Shown here: one piece after another, positions 49,101 through 61,252 of the stretch
How positions within the stretch are numbered: the stretch's first letter is position 1
Layout: each line of letters begins with the position of its first letter
Origin: Ciona intestinalis
Taxonomy: Eukaryota > Chordata > Ascidiacea > Phlebobranchia > Cionidae
Length of the DNA: 64,000 nucleotides
NCBI RefSeq assembly: GCF_000224145.3
Contig: NC_020168.2
Location: forward strand, 744,001-808,000
Reading direction: 5' to 3'
The notes under the pieces: generated by a model
Databases searched by the model: none
The model's input: the letters and a program-made list of their open reading frames with translations, nothing else
Told to the model about the DNA's origin: nothing
Translations under genes and position numbers: made by a program

Positions 49101-52100
49101 TAATTTCCCTCTTTTTCCAAATGTTTCCGTCTATTACTTAAAGACGACACATCCCCGCAGAAAAGAGGGATTCATGTTTTTAAACGAGGTATATGCTAAA
49201 ATTACTACTGTTACACCTGTGACCATTAATGTGATATTCCAAATTGTAAACGTCACAATATAATAATTAGCAAGCCAAACTGACATAATGACATCCAATA
49301 AAATAATTAATTCAATTCCTCACTAATTGGTGATTAATGAGATCCAAAAGCAAGTAATTAGTTTTCCACCTGCTGTTTTCGGTTGCTTTCCTTTGTAGAG
49401 ATGGAGAATCAGATTGTCGGTAGAATTCAACCTTAGGCGATTGATCACTGTCAATTGCTGTGGAAAGTTTTGTGGTAATATTAATAGAAAAACTGTAAAG
49501 GTTGCTTTGCAGCTTTAATTTTCCTGAGTTTTTTTGGGAAAGAATAAAATTTGAATTGTATTCGTGATACTTCACACTTTTATAACAGGAAACATTTGAA
49601 ACTGATTTTAACGTTGGGAATGATGGCAATATTACTAAAATAAGATAAATAGTGGTAAAACTGTTCTTAAAGGTGTTTGTGGCAATTAACTGACATCTAA
49701 TTATTTAGAATAAAAACCAAACCATTTTAGCACAAAAAGAATTCACCAGATCCCTTGTGTAATATTGTACGTCCCATAAATTATTCATGTTATAACATGA
49801 CACAGGACAATTCAACACAAAAAGGAGGAATATGTGGATTGCTGCTCTTTAAAACATCTTATGTATGAATTCAAGCTATATGCTGATATATTTAACTAAT
49901 TCAAACGTTAGAACATTTATTTTAAATAACTCATCTATGTATGAAGTCACATACATTATGAGCAAAATTTAACTAACAAAACATAATTTATCTCTTAAAA
50001 AACGATAGCAAAGATCATGTTATTTAAAGAAGGAATAGAAGGGAATCAACAGCAAAACAACAGTCATTAAAACACGCTGCAGCTGAAAAAAGTGTGGAAA
50101 AGAATGTCAACTAAAAAGTCATAATAGCAATATTGGCAACATAACAGCAATATAGGTTACTTGTGATATATGTTAATAAACTTGATACAAACATACAGTA
50201 TATCACTGTGAAGCGATAAATTTTGTGAATCTGGTCCTGACCTACTGATCATAAAGATGAACAAGTGCTACCAAATTTTTAACAGTCAAAAATCAAAACT
50301 AAGAGACTTATGATGCCATTTTAGGCAAAATATATATCTTACAGAATATATGCTTATGATATTTGTTAATAGTTGGTATATTATTATTACCCGATGAACT
50401 TGTGAAAGAACGGTGGCGTGTTGCTCTCTTGCTTGCAGTTTCCTGGATAAAACATCAAATTAAGTGGACATTTTTTAAAACACAACAAAAATTCTACACA
50501 AAAATGCTCAAATTCGATAAAATACTTAGATAAAATACGACTTTAATATTTCCAAAAATATAAAATTATATCCTGCTGCTATCATCATAGTCTCATGCAT
50601 GATGTGTCGCTGGCAAAATACTTTCTAACACTAATTTTATTAAATACTATAACACAATGAAATCTTCTGCATGGTAGATAATATTTTAAAGTTGGTTAAA
50701 TAAATTTAAAACATATATTGCTTTATTTTCCAGAAGATCATTTCTTGCCAAACTCTTATCACATTTCAAAAATATAGAAACTCACAAAATGCATCTCTTC
50801 CAATTCTTTCCTCAGCTCATCTTCCTCTTTCTTCTTGTTGAGGAGGATTTGAAGAGGATCGGAAACTTTCTCTTTAAACCCATGGAGGAAAGAGCTGACC
50901 TCCGTGTCCGCTTTTACCTCTTCTAAATTCTCTGCTTCAATCTAGGAAAAAGTATAAAAAAAAATATTAACTATTATTGTAAAGGTCTGGACTTTTTCTT
51001 ATTAATTCTGTCTCTAAAGGGGATTCATTATCCATATTATGGTTATAACCCCCATATAATAGGCTCAGATCAAAGGGAAAAGATACCTTAATCAGTCCAG
51101 TTTTTACATTTTATACAAATAGTCCAGTTTTTACATTTTATACAAAATATAGAAGACTGGAAAAAATCATTTTTTCCCTAATTCTGACTTTGAATGGGAT
51201 CAATAACCAACACACAAGACTGAAGTTTAGTTCGAGGAAAAAACAAACACTTGTTTCAGACTGGAGAGGAAAGATACCTTGATCAATCCCTCCGAGGACT
51301 TTGTAAAGTTAGGAGGTGGAGGTCTTGGAGGGGGTTTGGTGACTTCTGGCTCTGTAGATGTAGCGAGCAATCCTTGGTTGTGTCCCGTGTCTAAACTTGT
51401 GGATTGTGTGAGGGATCGAACACCATCTGATGCTAAATGGAAAATATGTGATATATTGACATGAACCTTGCTTTATACTGGCTAAACTCTGCTCCATATT
51501 ATACCAGGATATTCAATGCAGAAATACTATGAAAACTATATGGCTTAATATGAAGAAGAGAAGCAAAGTTTTTACTGTGGAACCTTTTTGCGGTTTTGTC
51601 AAAAAGGAAAAGAAAAAGGAATGCAGGGATTGTGGGTCGACTCCTACTGCATGAGCAACTTTGTAATATATTGTATGGTTTTATTAAGGATGGAAAAAAA
51701 AAGATTTAGGCCGGAGTGGACCCATTACCTCAGTATAAAATACAAGAGGAAAATAATTCAAATTCCATACCTTAGTTTTAAATACAATTGGATATAGCAA
51801 ATATTTTTTAACACTATAATTACTAGTTGATAATTTAACAAAATAACAAGACTATACTTCTGTGGTGAGATATAATGTTAACATTACCAGTGTGTATATT
51901 ACATTACAGAATCATAACACTAAATAATTCAACATAATACCAATACTAACAAAGCTGTGCGCATTATTACAACAATATTTTGACAAATATAACAAGAGTC
52001 AAGCCAAAATCAGTTTGAGTAAGAGTAACTACTTATGGAATGAAAGCACAAGCCAATAAGATTAAATGCAGCAGCTTATGTTATAGTGGGATTAACTTAA

Positions 52101-52761
52101 CAACTATATAATGAGGTCCTAATATGAAGGTTTTTAAAACAGGTCTTTTGGAGTTTATTAGACAATTAATGTACCAATGTTTCGACACCATATCTAGGAA
52201 TTAGTATTTTGTGCTGTTGAATGAAATTCACCAAGATGAAGACAACTGGTATTAGACGTTAACATTGGCACCAAAACAAATTTTATAAGATCATTTTTTA
52301 TAAAACAAGTGTAATGTGCCTGACAGTCTTTTTATACATAGTAGGATGGGGGAAGATGGGACACCATTCTCTTTTCCATCCGATTTAGTAGTAAACAAAA
52401 AAACATTCAAAGATTTATAGAACTGTATCCTCCGACTCCCATAGACTGTTGTTAATTGTTTAAAACACGATCAGGTCTCAGAAAACTTGAATATTATGTG
52501 CCAAAGGCATCCTGTCCTCCCCGCCCTAATATATTAGAAATATTAATATCATTATCAACAAACCTTGCTTTTTAAGATTGGAGAGTATTTTTCCTCGATT
52601 TAACCACATTGCTGATGCTGTGCTGTAGTATCCAGTGGCTGTTGGTTCGCTCCCCCCATCTGTGTCCTCTACCCTGGGCATTATATCGCGGATGCGGCCA
52701 ACGGATGATCCTCTTACTTTAGATAATCTGGTCAAGAAAGGTTGAGGTTTGTTACAAATCA
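40104..52761 (-). CDS. TEX2: TEX2, SMP-domain lipid-transfer protein, 23 exons seen (about 930 residues)
   Basis: An ER-membrane protein with an SMP lipid-transfer domain. Exons from 5': 52761-52564, 51432-51278, 50941-50786, 50442-50391, 49457-49370, 48633-48478, 48170-48010, 47316-47165, 46907-46795, 46491-46401, 45817-45685, 45342-45246, 45037-44962, 44595-44529, 44203-44090, 43928-43882, 43465-43319, 43053-42955, 42685-42567, 42328-42200, 41794-41543, 40799-40679, 40175-40104; all phases agree. In order: a Ser/Pro-rich N-part, two adjacent hydrophobic segments (VLVLLTIWCIVYFYLMF, then FMAGCIMTSSALCVF), a PH-like part (LYLFGRTDRQKEEWF), then the SMP domain (WINALLGRITFDFL, LPYFMDELKLTEMNLG, IPPPPTDRIWYGFREPP, HVTDWIE, VMPNMDD). 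The human protein is about 1127 residues. The first exon's acceptor is poor, and no start codon was assigned; an upstream exon is likely. Confidence 0.93.
40828..41131 (-). repeat. tRNA-derived SINE in the last-but-one TEX2 intron
   Basis: Tail to head in reverse: TTTATCCTCGCGTGGCCGG, CAGCTTACGAGTTATCATG, CACTGGGTTGGAGCA, and a worn head ending GCCACAACG. Confidence 0.75.
41149..41382. mobile_element. Inverted-repeat element containing SINE-like middle
   Basis: Left CAGGTATAAGTGTGAAAGAG and right inverted CTCTTTCACGTTATACAGG. The same interior (ACGGCAAACCCTGATTATG) recurs at about 46948-47125. Confidence 0.45.
41509..41536. repeat. TA microsatellite next to a TEX2 donor site
   Basis: About thirteen TA units, starting six bases inside the intron after the exon ending at 41543. 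Confidence 0.8.
43085..43313 (+). repeat. tRNA-derived SINE in a TEX2 intron
   Basis: Head GGCACAGTGGTTAGC, then a B-box-like GGGTTCGAGGC, and tail CAACTGTCGTTGACC. It ends at the SMP exon's donor side. Confidence 0.65.
43600..43780 (-). repeat. tRNA-derived SINE in a TEX2 intron
   Basis: GGACAATGCATTAGTAAGC, GAGCAATTGCTGTTAAGTG and GCAATGAGCCTTGAACCC in reverse order; head and tail are truncated. Confidence 0.55.
46201..46236. repeat. Three tandem 12-bp units
   Basis: AAGGGAGCATGA repeated three times within a TEX2 intron. Confidence 0.7.
46500..46790 (-). repeat. tRNA-derived SINE, degenerate, in a TEX2 intron
   Basis: Reverse copy with CTTACAAGTTACCAGGTATG, CCACTCGGCTGAAGCAG and TGCCTTGCCCAAGGAC. 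Confidence 0.5.
49975..50125 (+). repeat. Second dispersed repeat family, copy in a TEX2 intron
   Basis: Contains CGATAGCAAAGATCATGTTA and AACAACAGTCATTAAAACA. Related stretches lie at 515-620, 20690-20770, 43980-44030, 54100-54240 and 59285-59420. No terminal structure was defined. Confidence 0.5.
51088..51150. repeat. Short tandem duplication, about 28-bp unit
   Basis: AGTCCAGTTTTTACATTTTA occurs twice in succession within a TEX2 intron. Confidence 0.7.
52335..52534. mobile_element. Inverted-repeat element, 0.2 kb, in the first TEX2 intron seen
   Basis: Starts ATAGTAGGATGGGGGAAGAT and ends CCTCCCCGCCCTAATATA. The interior matches 29733-29913, including AAACACGATCAGG. Confidence 0.75.
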
Positions 52762-53289
52762 CTATCCTTGCTTATTTCTTGCAGTATCTTAAGATATAAC
52801 TATCTGAGGTAATAGAACAACTTTTAAATAAAAGTCATTAATAATGATATAAACCCTTGGTAACACCAAGCTAATAACTCAATAATATAAAACAATTAAA
52901 CTGAAAATTAAAGTTGTGCTAAGCTTTGAACAAGCAGGCTGCTGGATAGGAAACTGAACTGAATAATATACTATTTCAAATGCTGCCTTGCGCTTTATAT
53001 TAAACACAGACAAGTAATTTCCTTTTCATTCTGATAGACCGAAATAGACCGTGGTTACGATAGAAGCGCGAGTCTTGTATTATAAACAAACGAGCGTTGC
53101 GTGGTGTGGAACGCCAACAATATATTGATCTATAGTGGGATCAAAATTAATCTGACAACCACCTTACGGCTGCTTATCAGATCGAATACGACGAACACCC
53201 ACGTGGCTCTGCATCTGTACAATTGCAATTTCTTGTATTTTATATTTAGAACGCTTACGGTTTGACATTTGCTTGTTCTTGCTACGCGT

Positions 53290-53525
53290 ATCTGTCCTTG
53301 AGCAAGACAATATAACGACAATAGCTCCAACCTAGTGGTCGATTATGGGCTGTCGAAGTTGTCAGCCATGCAATAACAAAAACATACACCCAGAGTTATA
53401 TACGTGGACACGTGTTAACTCGTATAAGCAGAACTGCGGAAGGTATATGAAACAGAACACTCGTGCATAACCACTGTTGTTGCTGCAACGCGAGTACTAA
53501 CAAGTTACATTCATTCATTGTAAAT
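53290..53525 (+). repeat. tRNA-derived SINE, middle and tail
   Basis: TGTCCTTGAGCAAGACA, GCTCCAACCTAGTGGTCG and the tail CGTGCATAACCACTGTTG are present. The head is lost. Confidence 0.55.
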
Positions 53526-53875
53526 CTGCTACTACTAAAGGAACTCATTTGTCATTCGATGTCGTTTTCTTCAAGTAGCAAAACTGAAGGGTGACTGATG
53601 AAAGATCAATTATAACGACGGTGGTTGACATCAAATTGCATCGATCGAATTGCAAGTCAAAATACATCGTGAATTTAACGAAGTAAAATAGAACACCACA
53701 CAACGTTTGGTACATATTTCGGTCGCAAACAAGTGTATATGAACGACCCTTTTACAGTATAATTGCAACTTACATAACACTCAGTATGCAGCATATAAAA
53801 TGGTTAACGCGCCGTCTGCCTATTAGTATTAACAGGTTCACAATCACGGTACGCATGGGGCATAGTATAACATTT

Positions 53876-54080
53876 CGTAGATTAGGGGAACATGGGACAC
53901 ATTTTCATTCTATTTTCGTGTCTCATTTGGCAATAAACAAAACCATCAAGTATTATAAAATCGTATCTGCACGAGTCACGATTCCCATAGACGAAAGACC
54001 GTTGTTATTTGTGTAAAACACGATCAGGATATTTGTATATTATGCGCGAAAGGTGATCCGTCTTTTCCCACCCTACTATA
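53876..54080. mobile_element. Inverted-repeat element, 0.2 kb
   Basis: Worn left end GTAGATTAGGGGAACATGGG and clean right end CTTTTCCCACCCTACTATA. The interior is shared with 29733-29913 and 52335-52534. Confidence 0.7.
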
Positions 54081-55603
54081 TAATCTCTTTATTTATCTCT
54101 TCGAGAATGATAGCGAAGGTCAAGTTATGAAACAACTAATAAAGAGGACCAACAGCAAAACGAATGTCGTTACAGTCGTTAAAACACGCTTACGAGTAAA
54201 AGGTGTGGGAAAGACGTCAGTTAAAAAGCTTGGCTGTTGAATCTCACATACAAGAGAATCCCAACAGCTTTACGATTCCCATGAAATCCAACTATTTCGT
54301 TCGCCATACAGTAGTGATAGGAAATAAATCCAGAATACCTACTTTAATATCAATATGGCGGCAATGAGTTTCGATGTATGATAAAGTCACGATTAGCGAT
54401 CGTGTTATTTTATAAGAAATGTTTACAAAAGATTGAACCACTGAATGATTCATAAATACAAAACTTACGCAATGGGTTAAATTGAATGAACAATATACGG
54501 TGATAATTCGAATAAATTAAACATTTGTAAATATGTTGTGATTTGGACTGCAACAACGTTCAGTTTAAACGACCTGACCTAGGCCACGTGTCGACCTAAA
54601 CCAATAAGACGCGCCTTTGATAAAAAGAAATAAAACATAATGGCAAGTGCTTTGATTAAACTTCTTTGTACTGTTTAAACAAAGTGATTTCCCACAGTCT
54701 ACCTACATGGAAATATAAGACCATAAGACCAAGTTTCAACCGGGAAAAACATTTTTGACAATGTATGCCTGCCGGTTCTTTGTTGCGAAGCAGGAAAACC
54801 GAAACCGGCGAAACGTAATCTGTATATTTGGCAGCAGCTTGAAAAACACGTTTACCGGAAAATATGATATTTTTGCCTATATTTTAAATATGCGATTTGA
54901 ACGAAAATCAATAATAAAGGTGAAAAGGCGCAGTCGCGTTGTTATGGAACACAGTAATGACGTATAGGGGGAAGTATGTCTTTAATTTATCAAAACAAAA
55001 GTTATTCCATGTGATAAACATGTTTTGACACCGGCCGGTCACAATAGCAGATAAATATGATACCCTATGATACCATGCTACTTTATAGCTGTCGAACAAT
55101 TATGTTGTGATGTAAGGAATTCGCACGCAAAGAAAAGACAATTGTTCATTTTCTCCTAGGTTTATTCTTACCGGTGTATATTGTCGATCGAGAAACATGC
55201 TGTAGTTATGAGACGAGCGATCTGAATTGGTAACTATTTCGCAATATAAAGCGGGCATTTACCTAAAACTATAGTCGGGTAAACATGTTTGTTTAAAGCC
55301 GGCCGGCTCTTTTGCACTGAAGCGTGCAAATACACCCTAAATTTAGACCTGGCAAATGAAAAAAAACATGTTTTTTAGTAGGAACGCCTACGTTCCTTCA
55401 GTAAAAAGAGTTCGATACAATGAACAGACAACTTTTGTTGGGAAATAACAGGGGAAGTACCAGGTAACAGCAGATTGCACCATTTCCGTAGGCTTGAAGA
55501 AGGCGAATATTAAGGAACAAACAATCCCTGAAGGTTTAAAAGGTGGTTGCATACAATGACAAAACCGCTTTTGGGCTAGTTAGTTTTATTTCAAGTTTCA
55601 GAT

Positions 55604-57496
55604 ATGCAGAAAGACACCACAACAACCTCGTTTTTTATTACCATTTGCATAGTGATTTTTGTAAGCCATGTTTGCACAGCCATTCCTGTCAGCAAGCAGA
55701 CCAATGTAACACAACCTGATATCCAAAGGTAAGTTTGTATTTAACTTGTATTGGTATTGACATATTTAACTTGATTTTAAAATCTAATATTGAAAGGGAC
55801 CTCCTAGTCCTACTCCTAATTAACATGATTGTGTGACTTATTCAGTGATGATAAGGAACCATCATTCAGCTACAACTACCATGACGACGGCCAAGTTTTC
55901 AATCTAGACGTGCCTTCAAACAAAGAAGATTTAGTTGATAAATCATATTTTTCAACTCCTAGCTTCTACAGAAAGGTGTCGCAAGTTGTTCAGGTAAAAC
56001 ATAGTTATTTAAGTTTTTCTTGTTTAAATGGAAAATGAATATAAAATCATGGTACCTGTACATTCACCCTTGGCCTTACATTCATAGCACATTGTTTGAA
56101 ACATAAATCCATTGTTAAAGTTACCAACTGAGTAAACCTATGGAACTAACTAAGACTATCCATACAGTTTGTGGTTGCTGACTGGCAGTAAGTTACCAGC
56201 TAGTTAAACACATATCCAACACCACTAGCCAAACTAAACATCTTTAAATTGTATGATTAGAAAAAAAGTTCTAATACACCAACCCAAAACCTGATTCATC
56301 ATTTCTCTTTTTTCTATCATCCTTCTCTTAAAAGGCAAACTGTTTTTATCACCAGAATAGTACAGCTGCAGATCTTAAATGTGCCATTAAACATGGTAGG
56401 TATTTCATTCAAGACCTTCAAGGTGGTTTGAGTTGTGTTCATTGCAATGAATACTGTGAGAATCCCGTGGATGGAATGAAAAAGCTATGCAAGAATCACT
56501 GCAACGGTGAGCCTAAATATTATGTTTAGATACATGTACAATGATGGTTCCATCATGCTTTTGGCACTTGGCAGTGGCACAGGTTTATACCATTTCAGGG
56601 TTGCGAGATCGCGACAATAAAATGTGTTAGCTAGGTTTTGATTCGTTTAGGAATATTTTAGGAAAAATTGCTTTAATATTTGGAAGAGTTGCTGCCCCTT
56701 TCAAAGTTGTTGGGATAGGCTTGCATACCCTACTCTGCAGTCTGCACCATATAAATCGACGCCATTTCGACTGGGTCTGTGTGCACATTATGTTACGTAA
56801 CAACAAATATTTCCTAGACTTCATGGAGCGAATGATAACAAACAAGGAAATGCAGGAATTGCATCATGAAAACAAGGTACTTGAACCAAAGTATAAGTAG
56901 AGACACAAAAATTCAATACTGTTTGTTTTGTTTCAGAAATTAAGAAGTGAACTGAAAACCAGCAATGCAATAGCAATAATGAGCATAATGATGTCCATAA
57001 TCACCTTCATTGGTTGCGCAATAATCATGTGTTACATGAGATATCATCTTCACCAAAAGTATGTGGTTTATAAAACAGATGATATTCACAACACAGTATA
57101 ATATTGGACTGAACATAGCTATCTGTTAGCCTAGCTACATGTAATGTTAAGGTACATTGTGACATGCCCCTTATGCTGTAAGTAACTTCAAATAACCACT
57201 AACGTCCATAAATCTAGTTACAATATCACAGTTGTACTGTATTGTCTAGTAAATGAAAAAACAAAGTCAAAAAGAGTGCTTTGCAACTAATGACCTATTT
57301 TTAAAAAAATTTTAGCTACCAGCACCGTTATCATCGTTGCCCCGATCCAAAAGGAAACCAGGTAACAGATGATACAGCCGGGGAAGACAGTATTCAATAT
57401 GGACCAGCATTTCAAGCCACAGATCACAATGAAGCGGAGGGTAGTGGTTTATTTGCGTGGTGCCGCCGATTTTACAATTGTGCTACAACTAACTAA
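55604..57496 (+). CDS. Single-pass receptor with BCMA/TACI-like cysteine-rich motif, 268 residues
   Basis: Six in-phase exons: 55604-55728, 55846-55993, 56335-56506, 56818-56876, 56937-57058, 57316-57496. A signal peptide (FFITICIVIFVSHVCTA) is followed by an acidic, disordered stretch. The cysteine region at 94-147 reads C107-x6-YF-x9-C125-x2-C128-x3-C132-x10-C143-x3-C147, plus C94. BCMA has C-x5-YFD-x5-C-x2-C-x3-C-x8-C-x3-C, so the order and inner spacing match the BAFF/APRIL-binding module of the TNF receptor superfamily. A helical juxtamembrane stretch precedes a membrane span at about 179-202. The 66-residue tail has no death domain; FQATD loosely resembles a minor TRAF-binding motif. 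The acceptor TTTCAG lies two bases before the ATG, a candidate trans-splice site. The gene model is strong; the family call is tentative. Confidence 0.7.
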
Positions 57497-57548
57497 GATG
57501 GACTTTAAATGACATTTAAAATGGGACATTTCAAAATTGTTGCTTAAA

Positions 57549-57554
57549 AATAAA
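57549..57554 (+). terminator. Poly(A) signal of the receptor gene
   Basis: AATAAA 53 bases after the stop codon. Confidence 0.6.
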
Positions 57555-57852
57555 ATGGTACACACAACTTTTTTTACTATCTCAACTGTTTTTATTTTTC
57601 TGGAAAAACTAACTACCATTTCATTCCTACGTTTAGGCAACAGTAATATTGCATAAAATCTACTGTGGTTTGCAACTTCCAAATATTTTGTTTAAATGTC
57701 ATTCACCGACAACCTGAACTGGGCGTTGAACCATTGCTACACAAATAAAGCCACAGCAAATTTATGAAACAAGTGTGATATACCACCCGGTAGGAAACAG
57801 TTTATAGGGTATGCTATATAATTAATAATATATATCAATTATGCATAATTGC

Positions 57853-57883
<31 letters not shown>

Positions 57884-58772
57884 CAACAATAATATATTTC
57901 AATTTTCAAATTAAATAATTAAACGAGATTCGCATTACGAGAAGGGCACTGGAATACTTTGGAACTACATGAATAGTTTAATAAATAAACACATAAGTTA
58001 TAGATGGGGGGTTATCAATAATTATGCATTTGGTGTCCATGTGTTATTTAAAATATTTTGCTGAATTTGAACTTTCGACGTTTAGCCATGAATTACATGT
58101 ACAAAGTATCAATTACTTTCCAATTCTAAATTAAGTAAACTAAGAAAACATAATTAATAACAGTTGTAGAGGGTGTGTTGATTACTTTAGGTCTGTCTTG
58201 TAAAGTTGTAACAAATATAATTATGTTTTATACGAATATGATTGCAACTGCTAATTACATGACTTTCAGAAGACATTTAAACTATCAGTATGCCGTAAAA
58301 ACAAACACTTCTCTATTTGCAACTAAACGTATGCTGAAAGTTTCATGCATAAATTGTGAAATAACAGAACATAATTGGCTGCATGATAAAAAATTTATGG
58401 AAGCGGATGTTGCCAAACAGCAAACACACATTCTTATTCTCAGTAATTCAGTCTAGGTCTATGACGCCTGTTTTAAAGTTTGCTAAATATCTTACAGTTT
58501 TTCCACACAACACTAAACACCTTACGAATTTCAGTTATTGTTGCAAATAACAATATTCAAACTTACTATTTTTCTATTTTAATATATACATAGTATATTG
58601 CTAATGCTATTGCTATATAACATTCAGGATAGGGTTGTAAAAGAATAAACAAAGTTATTAATATAAAATATTAGCGTATTGTCGGAAATTTGTAAGCAAA
58701 CTCACACCAATATACAACTGCCTTGAAGGAATTGTGAAACAAATAGCATTATTCCGTGTATAAACCAGGCAA
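57555..58772. other. Convergent intergenic region
   Basis: AT-rich, with an AT/ATAC run at about 57853-57885. A 93-codon frame at 58175-58456 lacks a supporting structure. No gene is seen. Confidence 0.5.
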
Positions 58773-59793
58773 TCACAAAATACTAGGTAATATACGAAAA
58801 CGTTTTCTGCCTTCTTCAATAAACTTAACTAGATCTTTATCAAGAATTCTCACTTTTCTATTATGATCAGGTAAATCAACTTAATGTTACTTACTACTTA
58901 CTAGTTTATCAACAAACCAAAATTAACAAGAACTAAGAGTTGGGTAACCAATAATAGTTAGAGATTAGTAGCGCTTTTTCCACTCAAAAGACTTTCTTAT
59001 GTGTAGCTTACTCTACGTTGCTGCAGCCGATAAACATTGAACAAGTAAATATAAAATAATTCAACCTACATTGGCTTCCTGTATCTATACTGTGGTGATC
59101 CTTCCAATCCTGCATCCAGTTCTAATGAAGAGGAAGATGAATTTGATGAACTTCTGTTTAGAGGATGATGCTCAACTACCTCAGATTTAACCTGTGTCAA
59201 ATAATAATATAAAGACAGTTAAAAAACTGTTGAAATGTTATAAAGGTATTGGGTGGATTATTAACATAAAATAAAATATATTTATCCATGAACACAGTAG
59301 CGAAGATCAAATTAACCAAAAAAATGAAAAGAAAGAAGTTAGGGACAAAGCTACAGATTTTAAAAACACAATATAGGTAAATAAAATACTACTTGAGTAA
59401 AATGTCAGATAAGTGGCTGCTGAACCCAGCATCACAGTATAAATTAAGTCTTACTGAGTTGAATAAAACAATTGAAACTGTAATTGGTAAAAGTGTGAAG
59501 ATACATTAGTGATAATATACCTGAGGATGTGGCGATTTTTGGTGTTCACGAGAATTTGCATCTTTCACCAAGCTTGTATCTGCTGATGATTCAATAACTT
59601 TTGGGATTGGATTCGATTTGGCTTCACCAGTCAAATTAGAAATTGTAGTGTCTGTTCCAGCTTTTTGAATGGAAATCTGTAATGGCTTATCTTTATATAT
59701 CTTGTTCTCATCTTCAATATTGTATTCATCCGAATCCGAATCAGCCAATTGTGCGAATGATTTCATCGAGACAGTTTTAGCTTTGGAGCTCAT
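58773..59793 (-). CDS. Unrecognised acidic Ser-rich protein, 159 residues, 3 exons
   Basis: I do not recognise this gene. Exons 59793-59521, 59191-59070, 58857-58773 join in phase with GT/AG borders and end at TGA. The product starts MSSKAKTVSMKSFAQLADSD; an acidic patch (DSDSDEYNIEDE) follows, then a Ser run (RSSSNSSSSS) and a basic, probably helical C-terminus (KVRILDKDLVKFIEEGRKR). No signal peptide or membrane segment. The conserved-looking part is the last 30 residues, which may be a binding helix. It is divergent from CZIB, with about 970 bases between the start codons. Confidence 0.65.
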
Positions 59794-60763
59794 TGTTCCA
59801 CGTTGTAAAACACACAAAATATTTACTATACACCTACATTTTGCTATAGCCTACTATTTAATAAGGAATATGCCATGAAAACGGTTAGAATACTGCACAA
59901 CAACACACACTGGTACGTTTCCATGGTCATGCTTATAGTAGTGGCTAGTGGGCCTAGTGAACTGCACTATAAATACTTTTAATAGGAAGTATTTGAAAAT
60001 ATGTTTGCAATAACAGACTAACAGTCTTTCAATTTTTAGTTAATATTTAATAACCGCATTATTACACTCTGTGTTTCCTTACTGGAATGGATTACGTTCT
60101 CCTTGTCTACGCACTTACTCACCTCCACAAGCGTAGGGAGAGGGACCATAAAATACACAAGACACAACACAACAATAAAGACGGAAAAGCTTGGGCTGGA
60201 CATTTAATTTCCAATTGTAAACTGGATTTGCAGCTTGTTTGTGCAAGTTTTATGTTGCATTTCTTTTTAAACCAAATCTTTTTGATTCTTTTACGGTATA
60301 GACTGTAGACCGTGTTGTATGGAACTCAGTCTGGCCGTGTGTGACTGCGCGAGCGAGGCCATAGTAAAAGTTTGTAACAGGGCACATTGCTTTTTAAAAA
60401 TATAGTTTATAAGACACTTATTTTCTAACAAAGATATTAAAGCCGATCTCTTTGTTTTTTTTAACCAAAGTGATTTCTCACAACGCGACAGACTTTACGC
60501 ACAATACGCACAAGGTGTACATAATGCACACTAACGTGCAGTAGATTCTGGATTGCGCGCAAATACTCAGTGCATGAGTTGCAGTTTTACCATTTAGTTT
60601 TGAACGATCGATTGTTTCTATTATAATAATTATATAATAACTTGGTTTTTATAATAATATGACTACTTTGTTGTAAAGTTAAACCAAAGAGATTAAAAAC
60701 GGTACTTTATTTCTAAAATTAGCTACGAGTACATTTGAATTGTAAATTGCATTTTAAAAAGTC
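59794..60763. other. Divergent promoter region between the unknown gene and CZIB
   Basis: No exon recognised. The stretch 60470-60560 is locally GC-richer, with repeated GCAC/GTGC motifs. A shared promoter is possible but not demonstrated. Confidence 0.35.
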
Positions 60764-61252
60764 ATGGTAAAAATTGGTTTAGAGATATCCGCTATTCTTG
60801 AAAATGTAGCACAAATATCCACAATTGGAGATGAATTTCGGTGGTACGTAAAGTTAAAATGCACAAGTTGTGGTGAAGTTTCATCAGCCTGGCAGTATTT
60901 GTCTCTGGATGAAAGCACAGAAACTAAAGGTGGTCGTGGATCAGCAAGCATGGTTCAAAAATGCAGAATGTGTGGCCGGGAAAACCATGTTGATATTATT
61001 AAAGAACACCTTTCATCTTATACTTCTGAAAGTGATGGCACATTTTCCAAAATTGCTGGCTTTGAGTGTAGAGGAATGGAACCAGTAGAATTTGACTTTC
61101 GTAGTGGATGGGTTGTCTCGTCTGCTTGCTCCAAGGCAACTTTTAATGATGCTGATTTTTCTGAGAGCGAATGGTATGAATATGATGAAAATGCAAATCA
61201 ATCTGTCGGAGTGACTGAACTGAAATATAGATTTGTTAAATTGAAAAAATAG
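60764..61252 (+). CDS. CZIB: CXXC motif-containing zinc-binding protein, intronless, 162 residues
   Basis: The UPF0587/C1orf123 family of small cytosolic zinc-binding beta proteins; the role is poorly defined. Diagnostic blocks: DEFRWYVKLKCTSCGE, KGGRGSASMVQKCRMC, FECRGMEPVEF and the C-terminal SVGVTELKYRFVK. The four zinc ligands are C33, C36, C67 and C70. Length equals the human protein (160), so the frame is complete in one exon. NUTF2 starts 187 bases downstream in the same orientation, with no AATAAA seen between. Confidence 0.95.
   Translation: MVKIGLEISAILENVAQISTIGDEFRWYVKLKCTSCGEVSSAWQYLSLDESTETKGGRGSASMVQKCRMCGRENHVDIIKEHLSSYTSESDGTFSKIAGFECRGMEPVEFDFRSGWVVSSACSKATFNDADFSESEWYEYDENANQSVGVTELKYRFVKLKK

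Larger units (their letters stand above)
52762..55603. other. Divergent intergenic region between TEX2 and the receptor gene
   Basis: Should contain TEX2's 5' end, but no coding exon was found. It holds a SINE (53290-53525), an inverted-repeat element (53876-54080) and a copy of the second repeat family (54100-54240). From 54250 to 55600 nothing was recognised. Confidence 0.45.

Noticed and set aside
58175-58456. 93-codon open frame as a gene
   Set aside because: No acceptor, donor, domain or composition signal, and it lies in AT-rich intergenic DNA.
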